A stretch of 6,536 bases of DNA from an uncultured bacterium (GTDB lineage: Bacteria; Patescibacteriota; Minisyncoccia; Phycocordibacterales; UBA9973), in the NCBI GenBank assembly GCA_903869975.1, contig CAIQBF010000085.1, positions 1 to 6,536 on the forward strand, in the 5' to 3' direction. Below, piece after piece: positions 1 through 6,195 of this stretch; the stretch's first letter is position 1, and each line of letters begins with the position of its first letter. A program made the position numbers and the translations under genes. The notes under the pieces are model-generated. The model was not told the origin of the DNA, searched no databases, and saw nothing but the letters and a program-made list of their open reading frames with translations.

Positions 1-820
<820 letters not shown>

Positions 821-917
821 TAGGAACTGTGAGAATCACGACAGGAATTTATTCCTGAACACGTAAGCGTTAGCGCTTGCGAAATATATACAAATAAGTA
901 GAATAACAAAACGAAGA

Positions 918-926
<9 letters not shown>
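821..926 (+). other. 23S-5S internal transcribed spacer with three consecutive hairpins
   Basis: The spacer between 23S and 5S carries no tRNA. It contains three small hairpins in a row: GTGA-GAA-TCAC (829-839), CAGGAA-TTTA-TTCCTG (842-857) and CGTAAGCG-TTAG-CGCTTGCG (862-881, one T·G pair). After them the sequence becomes AT-rich. The hairpins are plausible processing signals or RNase targets in the rRNA precursor; that role is inferred. None is followed by a U-run, so they are unlikely to terminate transcription before 5S. The third hairpin overlaps a promoter-like -35 sequence. Confidence 0.5.
877..904 (+). promoter_or_regulatory. Possible sigma-70-type promoter upstream of 5S rRNA
   Basis: TTGCGA (877-882) and TAGAAT (899-904) are separated by 16 bp, giving a predicted start near 911, just before the 5S precursor stem. 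The arrangement closely matches the proposed secD promoter (TTGCAA, 16 bp, TAGAAT), and both -10 boxes sit inside the identical 10-mer GTAGAATAAC. It could give 5S some transcription independent of the 23S gene. The spacer is AT-rich, so a chance match is possible. Confidence 0.35.
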
Positions 927-1051
<125 letters not shown>

Positions 1052-1066
1052 ATTCGCTCCTCGAAG

Positions 1067-1096
1067 AAAAACCGCATTAAAATGTGGTATTTTGTG
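1067..1096 (+). terminator. Rho-independent terminator of the rRNA operon
   Basis: ACCGCAT (1071-1077) pairs with ATGTGGT (1082-1088) around a TAAA loop, 7 bp including one G·T. An A-run (1067-1070) precedes it and a T-rich stretch, ATTTTG, follows from 1089. It lies 25-30 nt beyond the 5S gene, where rRNA operon transcription should stop. The T-tract is short, so termination may be incomplete. Confidence 0.7.
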
Positions 1097-1126
1097 TTAC
1101 CGCTTCCGTAAAATCGCTCTACGCTG

Positions 1127-1132
1127 TATACT
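1127..1132 (+). promoter_or_regulatory. Putative -10 box for the 1142-3093 gene pair
   Basis: TATACT ends 9 nt before the ATG at 1142, so the predicted transcript would begin within about 0-4 nt of the start codon (leaderless or nearly so). It lies between the rRNA terminator and the gene, where a promoter is expected. The best-spaced -35 candidate, TTCCGT at 1104-1109, is poor, so only the -10 is proposed. Confidence 0.45.
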
Positions 1133-1141
1133 CTCTAACAT

Positions 1142-1921
1142 ATGTCATGGGCTACTCGCCGCAGATTTTTTATTGTGGTTCTCCTTGCGCTCATCGCTGG
1201 AGGCCTTGTTTACTGGTACTATGTTCCGGTGATCTATAAAGCGCCACTGTGCACAGACGGCGTTATGAACGGTACTGAGACGGGTATTGATTGCGGCGGT
1301 ACGATGTGTTCGACCCTGTGTCGCGCTGAGGTGCAGACGCCTTCACTTATCTGGGCGAGGTCCTTTCCTGTGACGGATACGGTATACAATGCGGCTGCAT
1401 ATATCGAGAATAAGAATAATGCAGGAACGCGCACTATCGCGTATGAATTTCGTCTCTACGACGAGAAGGATATTCTCGCGGCACGCGTAAGCGGAACAAC
1501 AATCATTCCGCCGCTCGGCAGGTACGCTATTGTTGAGACGGGGATACCGGTTGGTACTGCTCGGGTGAAGAGCACAGAATTTTCTTTTGGAAGCACTCCA
1601 GCTGTCTGGGAGCGTGTACCTGAGGCTATTGCCCGCCTTCGTGTTTCTACAAGCTCTATGAAGCTTGATACGGCGAGTCCCATTCCTAAGCTCTCCGCTA
1701 CGATTACGAATTCGTCACCGACGGTACGTTTCGAGAATACCGTTGTCGCTACTATTCTCTATGATGCTGATGACAATGCAGTCAATGTTTCGCGTACGAT
1801 CCTTCCAGTGTTGGGGCCTGGTATGAGCGCCCCTGTATTCTTTACGTGGCCGCGCCCATTTTCAAGTCCTGTTGTGCGCTATGACATAGTCCCTGTCATC
1901 GACGTCTTTTTGGCAAAGTAG
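1142..1921 (+). CDS. Membrane-anchored extracytoplasmic protein with Cys-cluster motif and FxLYD-like repeats (function unknown)
   Basis: I do not recognise a named gene. The 259-aa protein has a basic start (ATRRR, residues 4-8) and one hydrophobic segment (about 9-29), which looks like an N-terminal anchor leaving the rest outside the membrane. Next comes a compact acidic Cys motif at residues 37-60 of the form C-x-DG-x(2)-NG-x-E-x-GIDCGG-x(2)-C-x(3)-C (Cys 37, 51, 56, 60). Similar motifs recur in secreted and surface proteins and may bind a divalent ion or form disulfides. Two beta-rich segments follow, each with an FxLYD-like strand: FRLYD at 103-107 and TILYD at 204-208. Each is followed about 15-20 residues later by a PPLG/LGPG turn, suggesting tandem immunoglobulin-like or FxLYD domains. 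There is no Shine-Dalgarno; the ATG is preceded by T. It lies 8 nt before rodA and is probably cotranscribed, so an envelope role is plausible but unproven. Confidence 0.85.
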   Translation: MSWATRRRFFIVVLLALIAGGLVYWYYVPVIYKAPLCTDGVMNGTETGIDCGGTMCSTLCRAEVQTPSLIWARSFPVTDTVYNAAAYIENKNNAGTRTIAYEFRLYDEKDILAARVSGTTIIPPLGRYAIVETGIPVGTARVKSTEFSFGSTPAVWERVPEAIARLRVSTSSMKLDTASPIPKLSATITNSSPTVRFENTVVATILYDADDNAVNVSRTILPVLGPGMSAPVFFTWPRPFSSPVVRYDIVPVIDVFLAK

Positions 1922-1929
1922 CCTATCGT

Positions 1930-3093
1930 ATGTTCGGACTGAAACGCGTATTGCGAAGAGGTGCAACTGAGGCTCGCACGAGTCTTTTGGGTCGTGTGGA
2001 TTGGATGCTCCTGCTTTTTTCGGTACCTATATCCATAGCGGGACTTATCACCATGCGGTCGTACGGTGGCGATAATGCATTCTTTGACCATCAGCTGGCG
2101 TGGCTTGCTGTTGGGATTACGGTCTTTCTTGTTTGTTCTTTTGTGGACGTTAGTATTTTTAAGAAGACCAACGTTATCGTTGGTATCTTTCTTTTTTTTG
2201 TAGCCTTACTTATCCTCGTGTTTTTTGTCGGGCACACAGTGAACGGTGCGCGAAGCTGGTTTTCGTTCGGTGGATTTTCTATTCAGCCATCGGATTTCAT
2301 GAAGATCGTTCTTATTTTTGTTTTGGCAAAATATTTCTCCCGTCGGCATGTGGCAATCGGGCAAGTGCGACATCTGCTTATTTCTGGCGCGTACGCGTTT
2401 GTTCCGTTTGTGCTGGTCTTCCTTGAGCCTGATTTCGGAGTGGCGTTTATTATTGGACTCATTTGGCTCGGCATGGCGCTTGTGGCGGGGATCAAGAAGC
2501 GTCATTTGCTGCTTTTGTTCGGGGTTGGCGCGGTGATGTTTACGATTCTTTGGTCTTTTGTGTTTCAGCCGTATCAGAAAGCTCGTATTACGACATTCGT
2601 CAGTCCGTTGTCGGATATCCATGGGCGAGGATACAACGCGCATCAGGCGGTTATTGCTGTCGGCTCAGGTGGTATTCTTGGAAAAGGGGTGGGGTATGGC
2701 ACCCAGAGCCGGTTGCGCTTTTTGCCGGAATATCAGACCGACTTCATTTTTGCGGCGTTTGCTGAGGAGTGGGGATACGTGGGGGCACTATTGCTGCTTC
2801 TTTTGTATGGACTCTTGCTTGCCCGTATCTTAACGGGGGCGATCCATGGTGAGAGTAATTTTGAGACCCTCTTTGCTTCCGGCGTTATGGTGCTTTTTAT
2901 AACGCACATACTGATCAATGTGGGAATGAACATCGGTATTATGCCGGTGACGGGAATCACTCTGCCGTTTATGAGCTATGGGGGATCGCATTTGATCGTA
3001 GAATTCGGCGCACTTGGCATACTTTCGAGCATGCGGACGCGCACTCGACGGACGCACCCAGAAGACCTCTCAAAAGAATTTGAAGGGCTATAG
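1930..3093 (+). CDS. rodA: RodA-type SEDS peptidoglycan glycosyltransferase
   Basis: This is a 387-aa polytopic membrane protein of the SEDS family (FtsW/RodA/SpoVE), which polymerises lipid II into glycan strands with a partner class B penicillin-binding protein. Family motifs occur in order: NGARSW with QPSD (105-122); EPDFG (166-170); YQKARI then NAHQAVIAVGSGGILGKG (215-220, 236-253); GTQSRLRFLPEYQTDFIFA (257-275); FAEEWG (277-282); and the C-terminal NIGIMPVTGITLPFMSYGGS (334-353). D271 in the TDF motif aligns, from memory, with the essential extracellular Asp of E. coli RodA (D262). GTQSRL-FLPE favours RodA over FtsW. There are about ten hydrophobic segments and a short basic tail (RTRTRR, 369-374). 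The start follows the previous stop by 8 nt with no Shine-Dalgarno. No penicillin-binding protein or mreBCD is in the window, so its partner is encoded elsewhere. Confidence 0.93.
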   Translation: MFGLKRVLRRGATEARTSLLGRVDWMLLLFSVPISIAGLITMRSYGGDNAFFDHQLAWLAVGITVFLVCSFVDVSIFKKTNVIVGIFLFFVALLILVFFVGHTVNGARSWFSFGGFSIQPSDFMKIVLIFVLAKYFSRRHVAIGQVRHLLISGAYAFVPFVLVFLEPDFGVAFIIGLIWLGMALVAGIKKRHLLLLFGVGAVMFTILWSFVFQPYQKARITTFVSPLSDIHGRGYNAHQAVIAVGSGGILGKGVGYGTQSRLRFLPEYQTDFIFAAFAEEWGYVGALLLLLLYGLLLARILTGAIHGESNFETLFASGVMVLFITHILINVGMNIGIMPVTGITLPFMSYGGSHLIVEFGALGILSSMRTRTRRTHPEDLSKEFEGL

Positions 3094-3124
3094 AAGGGTG
3101 TACGCAGTGTACATTCGCTGCTTT

Positions 3125-3138
3125 TATGCTACTATGCT
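3125..3138 (+). promoter_or_regulatory. Tandem -10-like hexamers upstream of folD
   Basis: TATGCT occurs twice, at 3125-3130 and 3133-3138, in the 53-nt gap between rodA and folD. The second copy ends 8 nt before the chosen ATG at 3147, much like the -10 to ATG distance of the 1142 gene. No good -35 is visible; TGTACA at 3108-3113 is the nearest, 19 bp from the second box. This supports folD having its own promoter with a nearly leaderless transcript, but weakly. Confidence 0.3.
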
Positions 3139-3146
3139 TGGCATAT

Positions 3147-4001
3147 ATGGAAATAATCGACGGGCGCAAGGTTCGCGACGGGATTTTGGCAAAGTTGAAG
3201 GAGCGTGTTGCGGCATTGCCGTTTCAGCCCCTTTTTTGCGATGTATTGGTCGGGGATAGCGACGTCGCAGCTCAGTATGTACGTATGAAAGAGCGTACCG
3301 CAGAAGGTCTCGGCCTCAAGGTCGTTCACGGCGTTTTTCCGGGAGATATTACGACAGAGGCGCTCATCAAGGAACTTCGTCGTCTTGGCGCACTTCAGAA
3401 CATGGCCGGACTTATTGTTCAATTGCCGTTGCCGCCGCATATCGATACTCGTGCAGTGCTCGATGCTATTCCGCCTGAGGTGGATGTGGACGCTACGGGA
3501 CAGATTTCTTCTGATCTTTTTTATGCGAACAAGCCGAATTATCTTTTCCCAACAGCTGCCGCTTCGGTGACGCTTCTCGACTCCCAGGTTCCTGATCTCT
3601 CTGGAAAGAAGATCGTTGTTGTTGGAAAGGGGATGCTTGTCGGCCGTCCAGTTGCTCACTTGCTTGCGAGTCGTGGACTCGACGTGACTTCGGTAGATCG
3701 CGATACTCCGAACCCTGAAGAAATATTTAAGACTGCAGATGTGATCGTGACTGGAGTAGGAAAAGCAAAACTCATTAACGGCGGGAATATACAGAAGGGG
3801 GTTGTTATCGTTGATGCGGGGACTTCTGAGTCCAATGGGTCTATTGTAGGAGACGTCGATCGTGAGACTGTTGAGCCGCTTGCTGCGGCGCTCTCTCCGG
3901 TGCCTGGCGGTGTCGGACCAGTTACGGTTTCGATGCTCATGCAGAACGTTGTTGTTTCAGCTGAGCGTCAGCTCGGCGGATATGGACGCTTCCGCGAATA
4001 G
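3147..4001 (+). CDS. folD: FolD-like methylenetetrahydrofolate dehydrogenase/cyclohydrolase
   Basis: FolD converts 5,10-methylene-THF to 10-formyl-THF through an NAD(P)-dependent dehydrogenase and a cyclohydrolase, in the cytosol. With the ATG at 3147 the protein is 284 aa, the usual family length, and begins MEIIDGRK as FolD proteins do. An in-frame ATG at 3126 would add seven untypical residues and overlaps promoter-like sequence. The catalytic Y-x(3)-K is present (Y44, K48), as are QLPLP (92-96), DVD (113-115), a Rossmann nucleotide site VVVGKGMLVGRP (157-168) and PVPGGVGPVT (251-260). Oddities: the usual PCTPxG motif is FPTAAAS (134-140), the usual DVDGF reads DVDAT (113-117), and the GRS of the Rossmann loop is GKG. 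These may alter activity or cofactor choice. The PAP2 gene follows after 8 nt, which suggests cotranscription but not a shared pathway. Confidence 0.9.
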   Translation: MEIIDGRKVRDGILAKLKERVAALPFQPLFCDVLVGDSDVAAQYVRMKERTAEGLGLKVVHGVFPGDITTEALIKELRRLGALQNMAGLIVQLPLPPHIDTRAVLDAIPPEVDVDATGQISSDLFYANKPNYLFPTAAASVTLLDSQVPDLSGKKIVVVGKGMLVGRPVAHLLASRGLDVTSVDRDTPNPEEIFKTADVIVTGVGKAKLINGGNIQKGVVIVDAGTSESNGSIVGDVDRETVEPLAAALSPVPGGVGPVTVSMLMQNVVVSAERQLGGYGRFRE

Positions 4002-4009
4002 CGCATACT

Positions 4010-4594
4010 ATGGAGAAGCTCCTCGTTACAACTCCGATCGGATTTATCGAGAGCCTCTCTTCATTTGGCGTATCATTTGTTGTTTTTTGTGCGACCACGC
4101 TTGGTACTCTTACCATTGTGTGGTCGCTTTTGTATATCTTGTTTCGTCCGATTCCTAAATACGGTATTTTTGCACCATTTGAGAAGCTCTCACTGCGCTC
4201 GTTTCATTTGGGCCTTTTGGTTGTGTCGGTACTCTCGGCGAAATTCGCGAGCGACGCATTTAAGCTCTATTTCAAAATAGGCCGCCCTGAAATACTTAAT
4301 TACAATTTTCTTCCGCTCATCTCGCTTGGTGACTTCGGATTTCCTTCAGGGCATGCAGCGACCTTTGCGGCACTCGCGACTACGCTCTTTTTCATACATC
4401 GCCGTGCCGGCATTTTTGCGGGAATGCTTGCGCTTGTCATAGGCACTGCCCGTATCTTCGCCGGAGTCCATACGCCTCTCGACATTCTCGGCGGCTATCT
4501 TCTTGGAGTTCTTGTCGGTATTTTGTTTGGTTTTGTTGCTGAAAAGGTCAGGGGAGGCTTCTCGAAAGCAACGGGTACTCAAAATGTCGCATAG
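4010..4594 (+). CDS. PAP2-family membrane phosphatase, possible undecaprenyl pyrophosphate phosphatase
   Basis: This is a 194-aa integral membrane protein with the complete PAP2/acid phosphatase signature. K-x(6)-RP is at 85-93 (KLYFKIGRP), PSGH at 112-115, and R-x(5)-H-x(3)-D at 148-158 (R148, H154, D158), with Ala instead of the usual Ser before the Arg. H154 would be the phosphorylated nucleophile and H115 the acid/base. Hydrophobic segments lie at about 20-45, 66-82, 116-130, 134-152 and 159-177. Family members remove phosphate from lipids such as undecaprenyl pyrophosphate or phosphatidylglycerol phosphate. The nearby RodA makes recycling of the glycan carrier lipid the most attractive role, but the substrate cannot be read from sequence. 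It starts 8 nt after folD with no Shine-Dalgarno. Its last six codons and stop lie in the left arm of the palindromic element at 4573-4700, so the C-terminal tail may derive from that element. Confidence 0.9.
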   Translation: MEKLLVTTPIGFIESLSSFGVSFVVFCATTLGTLTIVWSLLYILFRPIPKYGIFAPFEKLSLRSFHLGLLVVSVLSAKFASDAFKLYFKIGRPEILNYNFLPLISLGDFGFPSGHAATFAALATTLFFIHRRAGIFAGMLALVIGTARIFAGVHTPLDILGGYLLGVLVGILFGFVAEKVRGGFSKATGTQNVA

Positions 4595-4611
4595 GCACTC
4601 GAAAGGCAACG
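4561..4611 (+). repeat. Short direct repeat at the left edge of the palindromic element
   Basis: CTCGAAAGCAACG (4561-4573) recurs as CTCGAAAGGCAACG (4598-4611), differing by one inserted G. The first copy is inside the PAP2 coding sequence and the second inside the palindrome. Either copy can pair with CCTTTCTCGA at 4668-4677, so alternative stem registers exist. The duplication hints that the element arose by insertion or slippage. Confidence 0.6.
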
Positions 4612-4700
4612 CTGTCTGGCTTGCTAGCCAGCAGCGCCGCTCGTCCGCCGACGCGGACTGTGCGAGGCCTTTCTCGACCCATGCGACATTTTGAGCACCC
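4573..4700 (+). repeat. Branched (Y-shaped) palindromic element between PAP2 gene and secD promoter
   Basis: A 128-nt region folds into one long basal stem topped by two hairpins. The basal stem is 15 perfect bp (4578-4592 with 4681-4695; left arm ACTCAAAATGTCGCAT less its first base), then a mismatch and 4 bp more (4573-4576 with 4697-4700). A second stem section pairs TCG 4599-4601 with CGA 4675-4677 and AAAGGC 4602-4607 with GCCTTT 4667-4672. Hairpin A is CGCTG-t-CTGGCT (4610-4621) with 4626-4636, 11 bp with one bulged T. Hairpin B is GTCCGC-CGAC-GCGGAC (4643-4658), extended by CGC 4638-4640 with GCG 4662-4664. The interior is strikingly GC-rich compared with the AT-richer arms. No U-tract follows. 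It could be a palindromic mobile repeat (REP/MITE-like), a structured RNA or a 3'-end barrier. Confidence 0.8.
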
Positions 4701-4707
4701 CGTGCTA

Positions 4708-4735
4708 TTGCAAATACCCCTCATTTCTGTAGAAT
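4708..4735 (+). promoter_or_regulatory. Promoter for secDF
   Basis: The -35 TTGCAA (4708-4713) and -10 TAGAAT (4730-4735) are 16 bp apart, each close to the sigma-70 consensus. The predicted start near 4742 leaves a leader of about 6 nt before the ATG at 4748, too short for a Shine-Dalgarno. The promoter begins 7 nt beyond the palindromic element. The same layout occurs upstream of 5S rRNA. Confidence 0.55.
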
Positions 4736-4747
4736 AACGCACATATT

Positions 4748-6187
4748 ATGTGGAAAAAAAGATTGTGGGCATTCGTCATCCTTATTATAGGCGCAGCAGT
4801 AGGCTTTTTTGTATATAAATCAGAACCTGTCAATGGTCATGCTCCGGCAAAACCGGCATTCATGACGTCGTTCTTCGAACGAAACCAGATGCCTTTCAAG
4901 CTCGGTCTCGACCTTTCAGGAGGTACTCACCTCGTCTATGAGGCGGATGTTACCGGTATTCCAGCTGCTCAGATCAGTGATTCAATGGAGGTTCTTCGTG
5001 ATGTCGTTGAGGCTCGCGTGAACTCACAGCAGGTCTCTGGCGTTCTCGGTGTTCTTGAGCCACTCATCCAGATCAAAGAGGGTGGTATCGGCGCTGCGGG
5101 GAGTGAACAGCTTATTGTGGATCTTCCTGGTGTGACCAATGTCTCTCAGGCTGAAGCCACAATCGGGCAGACTCCTACTCTTGAATTTAAGCTCAAGAGC
5201 GACGCACCAGCTGCTCCTATCCAGGCAACAGTTGGTGCTGACGGACAGGTTACACTTCCAGCCGTAGATCTTTCTACTGGATACACTTCTACTGGTCTTA
5301 CGGGGCGTTACCTTAAGAGTGCCTCAGTGCAGTTCGATCAGAATACTGGACAGCCATACGTTGCTCTTACGTTCAACGATGACGGCGCTGACCTTTTTGC
5401 AAAGATCACTCGTGAGAATATCGGCAAGACACTTGCGATCTTTCTCGATGGGCAGCCTATCTCTATGCCGACTATTCAGCAGGAGATTACGGGAGGACAG
5501 GCAGTCATCAATGGCAGCTTTACTCCAAAAGCAGCGAAAGCACTTTCAGACTCGCTCTCATACGGTGCGCTCCCAGTACCAATCCATCTCGTTTCAAGCG
5601 AGCTCATTGGACCATCTCTTGGTGCAGCTGCGATGCATGACGGTATAAAGGCGGGAATTATCGGCTTTGCAGTTATCGCACTTTTCTTGATTTTCTGGTA
5701 CCGTCTCCCGGGTATCGTTGCTGTTTTTGGACTTGCTCTCTATGTGATCATCACGCTTGCAATCTTCAAGCTTCTCCACGTCACCCTCTCGTCAGCATCG
5801 ATCGCGGGATTCATTATCTCGATCGGTGTTGCGGTGGACGCAAACGTGCTCATCTTTGAACGTATCAAGGAAGAGCTTCGCGGCGGACGCACGACATCTG
5901 ATGCGATCACGGCAGGCTTCTCTCGCGCATGGCTCTCGATCCGTGACTCAAACTTCTCGACGATCATCACGGCGACGATCCTCTTCTCACTCTTTGGGGG
6001 AACGTTTGTGCGAGGATTCGCGATCACGCTCATTATCGGAGTACTCGTGTCCTTGCTCTCAGCTATTCTCATCTCACGTCTTTTCCTTCGGTCTGTTGCG
6101 ACCAAGGAAGGCACTCGCGCTACTGCATTTCTTTTCGGCTCAGGATTCTCGTCGGCCAAATCCAAGCACGCCGCTACCACTAAATAA
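4748..6187 (+). CDS. secD: Protein translocase subunit SecD
   Basis: SecD is an RND-family membrane protein that, with SecF, uses the proton gradient to pull proteins out of the SecYEG channel on the outer face. This 479-aa protein has an N-terminal membrane segment (about 6-23) and the SecD signature FKLGLDLSGGTHLVYE (50-65). A large extracytoplasmic P1 region follows, including VDLPG (124-128) and the FTPKAAKALSDSLSYGALP stretch (258-276). SSELIGPSLG (283-292) then leads into five C-terminal membrane segments. VAVDANVLIFERIKEELRGG (361-380) carries the conserved Asp (D364) linked to proton conduction in the family. The SRAWLSIRDSNFSTIITA (392-409) and FVRGFAITLIIG (420-431) motifs are intact. 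It is shorter than E. coli SecD but normal for compact forms. An Ala/Pro-rich insert lies at about 150-172. secF follows 8 nt downstream. Confidence 0.96.
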   Translation: MWKKRLWAFVILIIGAAVGFFVYKSEPVNGHAPAKPAFMTSFFERNQMPFKLGLDLSGGTHLVYEADVTGIPAAQISDSMEVLRDVVEARVNSQQVSGVLGVLEPLIQIKEGGIGAAGSEQLIVDLPGVTNVSQAEATIGQTPTLEFKLKSDAPAAPIQATVGADGQVTLPAVDLSTGYTSTGLTGRYLKSASVQFDQNTGQPYVALTFNDDGADLFAKITRENIGKTLAIFLDGQPISMPTIQQEITGGQAVINGSFTPKAAKALSDSLSYGALPVPIHLVSSELIGPSLGAAAMHDGIKAGIIGFAVIALFLIFWYRLPGIVAVFGLALYVIITLAIFKLLHVTLSSASIAGFIISIGVAVDANVLIFERIKEELRGGRTTSDAITAGFSRAWLSIRDSNFSTIITATILFSLFGGTFVRGFAITLIIGVLVSLLSAILISRLFLRSVATKEGTRATAFLFGSGFSSAKSKHAATTK

Positions 6188-6195
6188 AGAATCGT

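Noticed and set aside
2206..2643. Long minus-strand reading frame (145 aa) opposite rodA
   Set aside because: It is the shadow of a strongly conserved SEDS gene. Its product is rich in Arg, Lys, His and Asn with no recognisable motif.
3126..3146. Upstream ATG as the start of folD
   Set aside because: The seven extra residues do not match the family N-terminus, whereas MEIIDGRK from 3147 does. The upstream ATG also sits within a -10-like hexamer.
4573..4700. Rho-independent terminator for the folD-PAP2 unit
   Set aside because: The stem is far longer than a terminator and is followed by CACCCCGTGC rather than a T-tract. A role in 3'-end protection remains possible.
4573..4700. Integron attC recombination site
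   Set aside because: The size and palindromic form are similar, but the required GTTRRRY and RYYYAAC core boxes are not at the ends and no integrase or cassette is present.
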